DNA from: Megaustenia siamemsis | Taxonomy: Eukaryota > Mollusca > Gastropoda > Stylommatophora > Ariophantidae | Direction of reading: 5' to 3' | NCBI GenBank assembly: GCA_032433765.1 | Contig: JAVIAB010000024.1 | Coordinates: forward strand, 13,348,578-13,412,577 | DNA: 64,000 nt | In this document: piece after piece, positions 34,110-45,104 of the stretch | Layout of the letters: each line of letters opens with the position of its first letter | Numbering within the stretch: position 1 is the stretch's first letter | Notes under the pieces: generated by a model | The model's database searches: none | What the model was told of the DNA's origin: nothing | What the model saw: only the letters and a program-made list of their open reading frames with translations | Position numbers and translations under genes: made by a program

Positions 34110-34895
34110 CTATGTTATCATGGGATGGGTTATGTGTTTATGGAGAGATTTAGAGGGAATAACAAGAATTGGGAGGCAGGAGATGGAGTTGGATCGGTTG
34201 TGTGTTTAAGGGAGATTTAAAGGGAATAGAAAGAATTGGGATGCAGGGGATGGAGTTGGATCGGTTGTGTGTTTAAGGGAAGATTTAAAAGGAATAACAA
34301 GGTTTGGGAGTCAGTAGATGTAGTTGGATCGCTTGTGTGTTTTAGTGAGATTTGGAGGGAATAGAAAGAATGGGAGGCAGGGGATGGAATTGGACCGTTG
34401 TGTGTTTAAGGGAAGATTTAAAGGGAATAACAAGTTTGGGAGGCAGGAGATGGAATTGGACCGGTGTGTGTTTTAGGGGAGATTTAGAGGGAATAACAAG
34501 AACTGGGAGGCAGGAGATGGAATTGGACCGGTTGTGTGTTTAAGGGGAGATTTAGAGGGAACAACAAGAATGGGAGGCAGGGGATGGAATTGGACCGGTT
34601 GTGTGTTTAAGGGGAGATTTAGAGGGAGCAACAAGAATGGGAGGCAAGAGATGGAATTGGACCGGTTGTGTGTTTAAGGGGAGATTTAGAGGGAACAACA
34701 AGAATGGGAGGCAGGAGATGGAATTGGACCGGTTGTGTGTTTAAGGGGAGATTTAGAGGGAGCAACAAGAATGGGAGGCAAGAGATGGAATTGGACCGGT
34801 TGTGTGTTTTAGGGGAGATTTAGAGGGAACAACAAGAATGGGAGGCAGTAGATGGAATTGGACCGGTTGTGTGTTTAAGGGGAGATTCAGAGACA
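34110..34895. repeat. 67-bp minisatellite (~12 units)
   Basis: The unit contains GATGGAATTGGACCGGTTGT and GGGGAGATTTAGAGGGAA. It is purine-rich on the plus strand (G and A dominate), giving marked strand asymmetry. Units become more uniform to the right. Confidence 0.9.
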
Positions 34896-35304
34896 AGACA
34901 ATAAGAAGTATTGAGTGGTATTTAACTCGTGGTAATTGTGAAGGAGAACGAGAGGTATATCATAGACCATTTGGGTGAAGGAAGAGTAACCTAGATGAAA
35001 ACTGTGGGCCAGACAAGTGACACACTACCACAGAGTACCAGGTATTAACCAAAGTGTAAGAACCGTGGTTTTACTCTATATTACGCCTTGTTTGTGCTAT
35101 TCCTCAACTGTCTTCAGGATATTCCTTTATATATTTTATTTTGTATTATTATATTATTATTATTATTTTATATAATAATTAATATTTTTTAGAATATTTA
35201 ATATTATAATTAGTTACTATTTTAGCATCGAGAGATACAAAATTAGAAGTTCCTGACAGATGACTTTTGTTCGCCCCACATATGGTATTTTCAATGAAGT
35301 TAGA

Positions 35305-35888
35305 AATTCAAATACCTAGGAAGTCTTGTGACAAACGATAATTGTCAAACAGCAGTGATAGAATTAAAATGCAACAAAGCTTGTCAAATCATTGGACAGC
35401 TATCACCACCATTGTCCAACAAGGAATAAACTCTGGAGGCAAAACGAGCACTATACAATACAATCTTCATCCCAACGTTGTGCTACCAATGCCAGACCTG
35501 GACCCTAGATGCAAGAACAATAAGAAAATAACCTCTACAGAGATTAAATGTGTTAGACGAATGACAGGAAACAGCCTGAGAGATAAGATCAGAAATGAAG
35601 AACTGAGAAAAAAGCTAGGAATAGCCCCCACCATCGAATGTATAAGGAAACAACAAATACAATGGTTTGGCCACGTGACAAAGCAGAAAGATCAAAACAC
35701 AACACAACGAACCTTCTGCAAACGTTGTGAGAACACCAGACCCAAAGGTCGACCACGAAAAAGATGGATCAATGGAATATTGAGAAGCAGTAGGAAACAT
35801 AACAACAGTAGAGGTGAACATAAGAGCAAAAGACCGCAAATTATATCTCCCCTCGACGCTGAAAGGCAGATGAGAAAGGAAAGAGAAG
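35305..35888 (+). mobile_element. LINE family 4, 5'-truncated, 12-bp TSD
   Basis: It covers FKYLGS through the C-terminal KGRPRKRWINGIL and the GAGAAGA tail. A perfect TSD, AATGAAGTTAGA, lies at 35293-35304 and 35889-35900. This shows the usual TSD size for the family. Confidence 0.9.
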
Positions 35889-36027
35889 AATGAAGTTAGA
35901 TATTTCGGATGGACACTTAGAGAGTCCTCTTCTACTAAGTTCGATAGTTATTGATTGATTATTAGCGATTGACATGCACGAACCAGGATGTAGATTAAAC
36001 AAAGGGACACAACAAGAAACTTGACAT

Positions 36028-36335
36028 CTGTAAGTCCTCTGTACACACCGTGACCTGTGTCTCATCCGTTTTGATCATGTTCCGATATTCCAATTGCTTA
36101 CGATGAATGCTGATATCGTATGACAGGGAACAGTTGGCCGTGTTCACTTTCTGTGCGGTTTCGCCTTATGTCTTTTGGCGTGTGCTGAGACTGCTATGAT
36201 GGGGACTACAGCTACCTTTCTTTGTTTGTGAGATGAGTTAGTAATTCGGATGATTCCACTGGCACGGGCGGTTGAGGAATTTATGGATTTTAATTCGTTT
36301 GCAGTGATACCGGGGCGTTCCATAACAAATAACCA
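36028..36335 (+). repeat. Interspersed repeat family A copy
   Basis: Complete except for the left extension. It contains GTTTCGCCTTATGTCTTTTG and ends GGCGTTCCATAACAAATAAC. Confidence 0.8.
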
Positions 36336-36506
36336 AATGGGAGAGAGAGATCTCACCTAATGGAATTATGAATTAAAGCACGACAGACAAGACCTAGCAG
36401 TGAACCAACAATCACGGAAAGATATAGCCTCTTTTCAGCGTGTCGTTATTATGTCTTTGTCGAAATAACTATTATTAGTAAGAGTGATACACATGATATC
36501 ATTAAT

Positions 36507-36766
36507 AAAAAAAAAGTAAAGAGCCCCCGTCACATCAAGTGACGTATAGGGAATATGGTGTTAGTGACCATTCATTTTACAGACCTTCAGCACATAATTT
36601 TTGGGGTAATGTGGTCGGTATTACGCCGTTCCGCTTTACTTTCCCCTGAAAAAAATCCGGTATCCATTTATGGCTGGGTGAAATCGGAAGGCGTCGGTTG
36701 GGATCGGACCCTGCCTCATGTCCTTTGTAGTCCAGTTCACTAACCACTGAGCTATCGCGGTTCCCT
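36507..36766 (-). mobile_element. SINE 1 copy
   Basis: In minus orientation the tail AAAGTAAAGAGCCCCCGTCA is at the left and the tRNA-like head (CTGAGCTATCGCGGTTCCC) at the right. The body is complete and the B box is mutated (GGGATCGGACC). Confidence 0.85.
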
Positions 36767-36896
36767 ATTATTATATATTAAAAGGAAACTCTCAATACAG
36801 AACATTGCAGCATTAGGCAATCCGATCATCAGAAGCAGGCATAGTTATGCAAGTATTTTGGCATTTATATTCCTCATATGCTTTCATCGCTTCATC

Positions 36897-37440
36897 TTCT
36901 CATGGAGAAACACGGCACGGTGGGGCGGGTCGGTAGATGATAACGATGCGCCGAGCATGAAAACCTAACCCGCTGAACTATGGGTACTGCAGATGTGGGT
37001 TATAGCTCTAGCGCGGTTAAAGGTGTAACATCTTCTCATGGAGAAACACGGCACGGTGGGGCGGGTCGGTAGATGATAACGATGCGCCGAGCATGAAAAC
37101 CTAACCCGCTGAACTATGGGTACTGCAGATGTGGGTTATAGCTCTAGCGCGGTTAAAGGTGTAACATCTTCTCATGGAGAAACACGGCACGGTGGGGCGG
37201 GTCGGTAGATGATAACGATGCGCCGAGCATGAAAACCTAACCCGCTGAACTATGGGTACTGCAGATGTGGGTTATAGCTCCAGCGCGGTTAAAGGTGTAA
37301 CATCCTCTCATGGAGAAACAAGGCACGGTGGGCGGGTCGGTAGATGATAACGATGCGCCGAGCTTTGAACCCTACCCCGCTGAACTATGGGTACTGCAGA
37401 TGTGGGTTATAGCTCCAGCGCGGTTAAAGGTGTAACATCT
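36897..37440. repeat. 136-bp GC-rich tandem repeat, four units
   Basis: Units start near 36901, 37037, 37173 and 37309 (CATGGAGAAACACGGCAC). The first three are nearly identical, while the fourth has diverged. On the minus strand each unit contains TAGTTCAGCGGGTTAGG, which fits a pol III A box (TRGYNNARNGG), and the fourth also has GGGTTCAAAGC. The composition is clearly GC-richer than its surroundings. Confidence 0.85.
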
Positions 37441-38010
37441 TATCGTCCGAACCTCGTATATTCTAGAATTAGACTGTTTATGTACTGTAATCACGTATTG
37501 AAGTCATGAGCGATCGATCTATACAGGAAGGTGCTCTAATCGCCTAATCATCTGAGTGTTCGATTATTCTCGGAATGTTGATATATCTCGGTGTCGCCAG
37601 AACCAGCATGATTCTCTTTCAGATGACTCCGCATTGGCCGTCATTGCTCTTTCTCGAATCCCCCCCCCCCAATCTCCCCGAATTCTTAAACTCTTTAATA
37701 GCTCATAGAGAGGTATATCCGCGAGCTCGCTTGCACTGACCTCCGCAGCTGTCATCCTGACTTGGCATCCCCTGTCGCAGCTCGGTGGCGAGATTCTTGT
37801 ATTTTGACAGTTTAAAATAAATGCTGTTCCTCTGTCCTAAATTCGGAAGGCAATCAGAGTTCCATTAGGATGTTGTGGATCATAGTTGTGCTATAAGAGA
37901 AACCAAACATGAACACCTTTCAATCTATATATTTTGATAAGATGTTTTATGTACATCGACAGTGTGTTTACAAAAGACGAAAGAAGACTCAAGCGATTGG
38001 CCTTCATGTG
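37441..38010. other. No gene recognised; poly-C run near 37661-37670
   Basis: The sequence is unique-looking and of mixed composition. A minus-strand open stretch at 37564-37755 (ASELADIPLYELLKSLRI) has no domain I recognise and crosses the C-run, so I do not call it a gene. Confidence 0.35.
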
Positions 38011-38014
38011 GACA

Positions 38015-38125
38015 CTATGTTTATGGTTGGTCTAAGGTCGCAGTATCACTGCAAACAAATTAAAATCCATAATTAATCAACCGCTCGTGCCAGTGGAATC
38101 ACCCGAATTAAAACACACATTATTA
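38015..38125 (-). repeat. Interspersed repeat family A fragment
   Basis: It holds only the right end of family A (GTATCACTGCAAACAAATTA). A partial SINE 1 follows at once. Confidence 0.7.
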
Positions 38126-38226
38126 AAGGACCACATTACCCCAAAAATCATGTGCTGAAGGTCTGTAAAATGTATGATCAAAAACACCATATACGCCACT
38201 TGGCGTGACGGGGGCTCTTTACCTTA
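38126..38226 (+). mobile_element. SINE 1 3'-end fragment
   Basis: It contains ACCACATTACCCCAAAAATC through GACGGGGGCTCTTTACCTTA, and the tRNA-like head is missing. Its last 12 bp form the left TSD of the next element. Confidence 0.8.
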
Positions 38227-38515
38227 GGAGCCAGTGGTGGGGTGTGTTAGACATTCCAAGGTACTTAAGGTAATTATTTGCCTGTTATTATAATAAGGTA
38301 ATTATTTGCCTGTTATTATAATAAGGTAATTATTTGCCTGTTATTATAATAAGGTAATTATTTGCCTGTTAATATAATAAGGTAATTATTTGCCTGTTAT
38401 TATAATAAGGTAATTATTTGCCTGTTATTATAATAAGGTAATTATTTGCCTGTTAATATAATAAGGTAATTATTTGCCTGTTATTATAATAAGGTAATTA
38501 TTTGCCTGTTCCCTA
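38227..38515 (+). mobile_element. Short copy of the inverted-repeat element family with a 28-bp array
   Basis: It begins GGAGCCAGTGGTGGGGTG and ends TTGCCTGTTCCCTA, the same termini as 54143-54873. The interior is replaced by about nine copies of a 28-bp unit (AAGGTAATTATTTGCCTG plus TTATTATAAT). The flanks CTCTTTACCTTA (38215-38226) and CTCTTTACTTTA (38516-38527) match at 11 of 12 positions, consistent with a 12-bp TSD. Confidence 0.7.
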
Positions 38516-38527
38516 CTCTTTACTTTA

Positions 38528-38700
38528 CTTCACTTATTAAGGAAACAAACAAAGAAAGACTATTGGTTACCCCATCATAGCAGCTACAGCACACGCCAAA
38601 AGACATAAGGTGAAGCGGAACCGAAAGTGAATGCAGCTGAACTGTCCTTCGTCTTACGATATCATCATTCACCGAAAGCACCATGTTACACAAAAAAATG
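38528..38700 (-). repeat. Interspersed repeat family A copy, partial
   Basis: Minus-strand copy identified by CACGCCAAAAGACATAAGG. It ends in an A-rich stretch (38686-38712). Confidence 0.75.
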
Positions 38701-38835
38701 CAAAAAAAAAAAAGACCAAAAGAAACTAAGAGAAACAATTGATAGAGTGAGCTCGACTAAGAGCTTAAGGATGAATGCAAGATCTATCAGTTTTTGGTCC
38801 AGTTTTTGGTCCCAGCGACCAAGTGGTCAGTTTTT

Positions 38836-38892
38836 GGTCCCAGCTACGAGCTTTACCGCAGCATTGCAATTATTTGCCTGTTCCCTAACTTT
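38836..38892 (+). mobile_element. 5'-truncated copy of the inverted-repeat element family
   Basis: It holds only the last ~57 bp (GCTTTACCGCAGCATTGCAA to TTCCCTA). The flanking AGTTTTTGGTCC and ACTTTTGGTCC suggest a TSD. 5' truncation points to retrotransposition. Confidence 0.6.
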
Positions 38893-39111
38893 TGGTCCAT
38901 CAATTTGGTCCAAGAATTGTTTTCTTTAATGTGTGCCCTGTGTGCCGCCTTCAGCAGGAGAGAAACTAACAAATTGTGAAAGAATGTGTGTTTGTGTATA
39001 TGCTTGTGTATGTTTATATGCGTAGTTGTCCACATTTTGTCGATTATTTTGTCTGGTTACACCGATGACGTTGCTGTTTCATTATCTGTTAACGAAATGA
39101 TGGTTTTTAAA

Positions 39112-39376
39112 AAGGTAAAGAGCGTGGCGTATAGGGAATATGAAAGCAGCATAGCGTATAGGAAATATGGTGTTAGTGACCATAATTGTTATTGACTTCG
39201 TGATATGTTTTTTGTGGTAATGTGGTCGGCACTACGCCCGTGCAGCTTTACTTCGCCAGAATATAATCCGGGGCCTATTTAAGGCTGGATGAACCAGGAA
39301 GCCATCGATCAGGATCAAACCCAACCTCTTGTCGTCTGTAGTGCAGTTCACTAACCACTGAGCTATCGCAGCTCCC
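39112..39376 (-). mobile_element. SINE 1 copy with a small internal duplication
   Basis: The tail GGTAAAGAGCGTGGCGTATA is at the left and the head CTGAGCTATCGCAGCTCCC at the right. A ~30-bp segment (GGCGTATAGGGAATATG / AGCGTATAGGAAATATG) is duplicated near 39125-39165. Confidence 0.8.
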
Positions 39377-39608
39377 TAAAAAATGATAAGAGTTTAGGGT
39401 AATTACATTTACAGCAAGTCTTAAATGCGATATATAGTAAAGATACATTGGCGAGCAGTTTGATATGGTCCCATCAACACAACAACACGCCGCTCAATAT
39501 TTTAATTAATCAATGTAAATAATGATACACATTTCTATTTATAAAATTTGAAACGAGAAATGCTTTGTTTTTTTTTTAAATAAAATCTCTTCTCTCTTTG
39601 TATCTCAG

Positions 39609-39629
39609 TTTGAGCATTTTGCAAGAAAA
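39609..39629 (+). CDS. Candidate microexon 6 (21 bp, FEHFARK)
   Basis: The acceptor CTCTTTGTATCTCAG follows a pyrimidine-rich tract. The donor is GTAAGTGAAT. It is open in phase 0 and has a stop in phase 2. It lies between two SINE 1 copies. Confidence 0.55.
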
Positions 39630-39678
39630 GTAAGTGAATTTTATTTATAATTATCGTGGATGTGAATAACATAGTACA

Positions 39679-39923
39679 AAAGTAAAGAGTCCCGTCACGC
39701 CAAGTGGCATATAGGAAATATAGTGTTAGTGACCATAAATTTTACAGACTTTCGGGACTTGATTTTTGAGGTAATGTTGTCGGTATTACGCCCGTGCCGC
39801 TTTACTTCCCCAGAAAAAAATCCGTTACCCATTTAAGGCTGGGTGAACCGGAAGCCGTCGGTTGGGATCGAATCCTACCTCTTGCCCTTTGTAGTCCAGT
39901 TCACTAACTAATCGCGGTTCCCT
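39679..39923 (-). mobile_element. SINE 1 copy
   Basis: Minus orientation with the AAAAGTAAAGAGTCCCGTCA tail. The A box is partly deleted at its head (CTAACTAATCGCGGTTCCC). Confidence 0.85.
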
Positions 39924-39954
39924 GTAAAATATAACGTGTGATAATAATATTCTT

Positions 39955-40265
39955 CTCCTTTCCGTCCTCATCTGCCTTTCAGCGTCGAGGGGAGATATAA
40001 TTTGCGGTCATTTGTTCTTCTGTTCGCCTCTGCTGCTGTTATTTTTCCTAGTGCTTCTAATATTCCATCGATCCATCTTTTTCGTGGTCGACCTTTGGGT
40101 CTGGTATTCTCGTAACCTTTATTGAAGGCTCGCTGTGTTGTGTTTTGATTACTCTGCCTTGTCACATTGCCAAACCATTTATCTTTGTTTTTAATATATT
40201 CCAAGTCGGGAGCTATTCCTAGCTTTTTTTTCTCAGTTCTTCATTTTTAATCTGATCTCTCAGAC
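39955..40265 (-). mobile_element. LINE family 4 3' end
   Basis: The minus strand encodes EYIKNKDKWFGNVTRQSNQN and KGRPRKRWIDGILEALGK through LYLPSTLKGR and a stop, ending in the GAAGAA-type tail on the left. The C-terminal frame is well preserved. Confidence 0.85.
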
Positions 40266-40744
40266 TTTGATACTAATATTATGTATATATATATATATAA
40301 CTCATGATAAAAATGGATAAAAGAGGACAAAAGAGGAGGGCATGGAAAGAGATCATGACCATGTGCCATTAACGTTGTGGGTTATGTAACTCCTTTGTAA
40401 CCCCCTATACCATGTTATTATCCAAAGCAGTTTGGTATCTTTTATTGATGTTTTCCTCTATCTTATATCCCCCTAATTGTTCTAGTTATCGTGATGTCTC
40501 GACTCTTCTTTTCTGACGACAACGCCAAACAAAACAAAACAAAAAAATCCCATTTCCTATGTTTTCCTGCATGAAAACTGCCTTGCGTTGGTGTCTTTTA
40601 TATCACTCATATTTCTGCCTTTATAACACTGGTCATATTCTTGTCATTTCGTTACAAAATAGCCCCACTTCTTGTCTGCTGCCTGAATGTGCAAGATCAC
40701 TTCTGTATGTTACAAATGTTACAGTTATATTTATTAGAAGGCAC

Positions 40745-41060
40745 TCATATCACTGCAATCAATGAAAATCAATAATGTCACTACCGTCCGTGTCAGTGGA
40801 TTCATCCGAATCAACATCTCATTGAATATCCAAACAATGAAAGGCAGCTGCTGTCTCCAATATAGCAGCTACAGCACACGCACGCCAAAAGGCATAAGGC
40901 CAAGCGGCACTGAAATTGAACGCAGTTGAACTATCCTGTGTTATATTTTATCATTATTCACTGTAAGCAATCTGAATATAGAAAACCATTCGGGATGAGA
41001 AGCACAGCCCACGGTGTGCACAGAGCTCTAAACTCACCAGCTCTGGCATAAAGCCGGAAA
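40745..41060 (-). repeat. Interspersed repeat family A copy, then a family C fragment
   Basis: CACGCCAAAAGGCATAAGG and the CACTGCAATCAATGAAAATC end identify family A. About 41010-41060 resembles the CTCTGGC region of family C. Confidence 0.65.
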
Positions 41061-41139
41061 TGTTAAAAATTATTCTACGTTGCACTGAGGAATTGTTAAC
41101 TTTATTTCACCTACAAAGATGAGGTGACTGAAACCAAGG

Positions 41140-42061
41140 ATTTATAAAAAAAAAAAAAAATGAAAAGCTGAGGAAAAAGCTAGGAGTAACCCTGTCATGA
41201 CCGTTCAAAGATACACCTACCTGGGACATACTATATCCAGTGATGGAAAATGTACAACTGAAATAAATACAAGAATAGGTATGCAAAAAGTAATTTCAAT
41301 GCCATGAAAAATATACTAACATCAAACCACAAATAACACCAGGGCTAAAACTAAGAATAGCAAAATGTTACATCTTCTCAATATTCCTGTATGGTTCAGA
41401 AACATGGACATTAGACAAGAAAACAGAACAGAAAATGAAGCCTTTGAAATGTGGATTTACAGAAGAATAGTTAGAATTGGATGAAAAAAAAAATAAACGA
41501 TGAAGTTTTAAAACAACTAAAAATGAAAGGAAAACTACTAAACACAATTAGAACAAGACAAATGAAATTTTGGGCATGTTAAAAGACACAACAGCTTAAT
41601 AAAAATAATATTGGAAGGGAAAATACAAGGTAAAAGAGGCAGTGGCAGACCAAGACTAACATGGACGAGTAACATCAAAAGATGGAGAAGTAAACCTATG
41701 ATAATCTGCACCATCAAAGCAAGAGACAGAGTGGAATGGCGCTTCATGGTAGCCAACCTTCGATGCGGAGACGGCACTCAATGATGATGATGAACCCTGT
41801 CATAGAATATATAAAGAAATAACAGATACAATGGTTTGGCTACGAGATAGGCAGAAAAAGCAAAACACAACACAAGGAGCCTTCAATAAACGTTGTGAGT
41901 ATACCAGACTAAAGGGCCGACAATGGAGAGGTGGATTGAATGCATATTAGAAATACTGAGAAACATAACAGCAGCAGAGGCGAGCAGAAGAGCAAAAGAC
42001 CGCAAATTGTATCTCCCCTCGACGCTGAAAGGCAATGAAGAAAAAAACAATAAGAAGCAAA
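41140..42061 (+). mobile_element. LINE family 4 fragment interrupted by family 2
   Basis: The parts 41155-41198 (AEEKARSNP-like region) and 41793-42061 join across a family 2 insertion. The C-terminus ILEILRNITAAEASRRAKDR is readable. The tail end then hosts a family 1 insertion. Confidence 0.8.
41199..41792 (+). mobile_element. LINE family 2 nested in family 4
   Basis: It includes TIYLGHTISSDGKCTTEINT-like sequence through the C-terminus and a GATGATGATG tail. A perfect 11-bp TSD, AACCCTGTCAT, lies at 41188-41198 and 41793-41803. Confidence 0.92.
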
Positions 42062-42072
42062 GAAGATCCTAT

Positions 42073-42662
42073 CATCACCATCAAGTACCGTGCCTACTGG
42101 CGTAGGTGATCATGTCTCTCCACAATTTTCGATCGCGGCAGCTATTTATCATTTCTGTTGTTGACCTTCTGCCAAGCCATTCTCTTAAGCTGTCTGTTAT
42201 TTTTTCTCTCTGCTTCCCACTATCTCTTCGTCCCTCAATTTTCCCAGTTGTTACAATATATTCCAGTTGTTCTCTTCTCATTACATGACCAAAAAAATGA
42301 TGATTGCCTTTTCCTAATATTGGAAATTAGTTCTCTTTTTGATTTGACCTCTCTCAGAACATTTTCATTACTCTTCTTAGCTGTCCATGGTACTCTCAAC
42401 ATTCTTCTGTAAAACCTCATTTCTACAGACTCCAGTGATTTTCTTGTCTGTTGTCCTATTGTCCATGATTCGCGTCCATGATTCGCATCCATATGTCAAG
42501 ACTGGCTCTACATAACATCTAAGAACTCTTTACTTGTTTTTATTGTCAAAAATGGATTGCATAGTATCTTCCTCATTTTTTGGAAAGCTGCTTTTGCCTG
42601 AGCCATTCTGCATCTCACCTCTTTTGTACATCTTCCGTCTGAGGTTCCTAATTCTGAGGTCT
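42073..42662 (-). mobile_element. LINE family 1 at the end of family 4
   Basis: Minus-strand family 1 with a clean C-terminus (MRREQLEYIVTTGKIEGRRD, DMITYASRHGT) and RRMLRVPWTAKKSNENVLRE upstream. A perfect 11-bp TSD, GAAGATCCTAT, lies at 42062-42072 and 42663-42673. Confidence 0.92.
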
Positions 42663-42794
42663 GAAGATCCTATAGACCAGGTATTTCTGAATTGAATTGT
42701 TCTGTGTAATGAAGCACTGTGGGAAAGATGTTTAATAATAATGAATAATAAGCTCTCTTACTGTTTATTTTAAAACTAATCTTTATCTATTAAG

Positions 42795-42824
42795 ACGCTG
42801 AATGTAATCGATGCACAAATACCA
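42795..42824 (+). CDS. Candidate microexon 7 (30 bp, TLNVIDAQIP)
   Basis: The acceptor AATCTTTATCTATTAAG and donor GTAAGTAAAATTATC enclose 30 bp open in phase 0. Phase 1 has a stop. The intron start matches that of candidate 1 at about 20 of 22 bases. Confidence 0.6.
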
Positions 42825-42943
42825 GTAAGTAAAATTATCTAGACATGACGTAAAAAAGAACCACGAAACAAAACATTTGTCTCAGATACAGTGCATTCAG
42901 TGTTGACATTAAACCTTAGCTGTGTCAGTGACGTATCGTTTAA

Positions 42944-43280
42944 CTCTTACAGTACGTTTCGACGCATTGTACGTCATGTGGATTTCGATCACGTACGTTT
43001 AGCCGCAGAGTGCGTCACTCTCAATTTGATTAGTGTAAACTGCCATCAAACGGTATTTTATTTGATGTCACAAAATCATCTTGGTATTGGTGAAATCTAA
43101 TTCCTTGTTCAATTTTATAAAAACTCACATATAAAAAGCTATGCATTAGATAAATATAAACAACAGATATTTAAATCTTTAAATATCTTAAAGATATTTC
43201 AAGCATCGTTAAAACGATGAAAAATGTTGTTTCTGAAATCTGATCCGTTGCGTTGATAACAGTCATCCGTGCCTAAAGAG
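42944..43280 (+). mobile_element. TTAA-flanked non-autonomous DNA element, copy 2 (no array)
   Basis: TTAA lies at 42940-42943 and 43281-43284. The ends are CTCTTACAGTACG and (reverse) CTCTTTAGGCACG. At 337 bp it lacks internal tandem repeats and serves as the reference form for copies 1 and 3. It contains no coding sequence. Confidence 0.75.
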
Positions 43281-43549
43281 TTAAATAGCTGAGACAATAT
43301 CAAATTAATGAGAGCATTTTCGTATTAGTTGCCATTCCTTGCTTTTGTCTCTCATTCCGTAATTCTGGAGGTTGTTGTGACACACTGAGACGTCATCCAC
43401 CATCTCCATTGATCTTTATCCACTGTCATTCATCAAGTCTTTGAGGTGCTGAAGTACTGTCCATTCATTGATGTTATCTTCCCTTCATTATCTCTGCCTA
43501 CCTTTCTTCCTTTCGTCTTCCACAATTCCATGGAGACTGATTTCTTTTG

Positions 43550-43675
43550 CCAGCCAGAGACGACCCATTGTTGCCAGCCAGAGACGCCCCATTGTTGCTA
43601 GCCAGAGAATCCCCATTGTTGCCAGCCAGAGACGACCCATTGTTGCCAGCCAGAGTCGCCCCATTGTTGCTGGCA
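43550..43675. repeat. 24-bp minisatellite (~5 units)
   Basis: The unit is GCCAGCCAGAGACGACCCAT followed by TGTT. The period, a multiple of three, keeps frames open on both strands (for example LLPARDDP), with no sign of a real protein. Confidence 0.85.
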
Positions 43676-43834
43676 CCCTATACAAGCCAAACTGCTGCGC
43701 CCTTGTTAATATTTTATTTATTTTTTTCTTTTCTCTTTTTTGAAAATCCTTGATGGAGCCCCTAAGCATATGATACGCACCTCTCAACTGTCCGAGTTGT
43801 CTGTACCTTAGGTCGACCCTGTTGCCAGGCGATA

Positions 43835-44165
43835 TAATCGAGTTTTGCTGCCGGAGCTACTGAGTTTAGTGCTCTCTGCACAAAGTGAGCTTTGCTTTTC
43901 ATCCGGATCTTGTTTCGATTTTCTTATTGCTTACGATGAATGATGATATCGTTTGACGAAGGACAGTACGTTCACTTTCGGTGCCGTTTGGCGTTATGCC
44001 TTTTGGCGTGTGCTGTAGCTGCTATGATGAGAACTGCAGCTGCCTTTCCTTGTTTGGATCCTTCAATGAGAAGAGTTTACATTCCAGTGGCACTTGCGGT
44101 TGAACAATTACTGATTTTAATTTGTTTGCAGTGACACTGAGACCTTCGACTAGCCATAACCATAG
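43835..44165 (+). repeat. Family A copy, left arm of an inverted pair
   Basis: A diverged plus copy. The minus copy at 44330-44700 makes an inverted repeat with a ~165-bp spacer. Confidence 0.75.
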
Positions 44166-44329
44166 CCATGATTGAGCTGCTGGTTCATTTTGTGTTTCTT
44201 AACAATAGTGAAGACATCATCCTGTACTCTGATTCATTGCCATATTGTTCTTGAGAAGTTGTTTGATTAGAGATACGCACAAAATAAGAGATGAGAACGT
44301 TATAAGAGACGGTTATGGTTATGGAATGC

Positions 44330-44700
44330 CCTGGGTATCACTGCAAACGAATTAAAATCCATAACTGCTGAACCGCCCATGCCAGTGGAATCATCCGAAT
44401 TAATATCTCATCTCACAAACAAAGAAAGTTAGCTTCGGATCCATTATGGCAGTCTTAGCAAAGGCAAAGGCAGTAAGGCGAAACCGCACAGAAGGTGAAC
44501 ACATCAATCTGTTCCCCGTCATAAGCCAACATCATTCATCGTAAGAAATCGGAATATCGAAACACGATCAAAACGGATGAAACGCACAGCTCACAGTGTG
44601 TTGAGGGCACTTAACTCAATAGCTCCGACAGCAAGCCGGACTTGGAAACTGCAACAATGAACACTTTTCAGACACAGCTTTTAACGGTTTCTGCCGCCTA
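44330..44700 (-). repeat. Family A copy, right arm of an inverted pair
   Basis: Identified by CACTGCAAACGAATTAAAAT at the left and GTTGAGGGCACTTAACTCAA at the right, with the left-extension sequence GAACACTTTTCAGACA beyond. Confidence 0.8.
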
Positions 44701-44779
44701 TCTGCCATGTTGAGCGGAAGTTCGTCATAAATGAATAAGAGACTAGAACGTCACGATAAAAGTATGTCTCCACAGTTTG

Positions 44780-45085
44780 TATTTTATTATGTAGTTCTGC
44801 TGTCAGGATCCATGTTTCGCAAGCACATACAACATTGACATACAACATTTACATACAACATTGACATACAACATTGACATACAACATTGACATTTTATTA
44901 TGTAGTTCTGCTGTCAGGATCCATGTTTCGCAAGCACATACAACATTGACATACAACATTGACATTGACATCAACATCTATTTTATTATGTAGTTCTGCT
45001 GTCAGGATCCATGTTTCGCAAGCACATACAACATTGACATACAACATTGACATACAAAATTGACATACAACATTGACATAACAAT
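44780..45085 (-). repeat. Triplicated LINE fragment with ACATACAACATTG repeats
   Basis: A ~50-bp piece (ATTATGTAGTTCTGCTGTCA...) occurs three times (about 44785, 44893 and 44980), each followed by 16-bp repeats of ACATACAACATTG. On the minus strand the piece reads ACETWILTAELHNK, a typical LINE post-RT motif, so a LINE segment was amplified. Confidence 0.75.
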
Positions 45086-45104
45086 GTTTGTAAAATACAG
45101 AACA

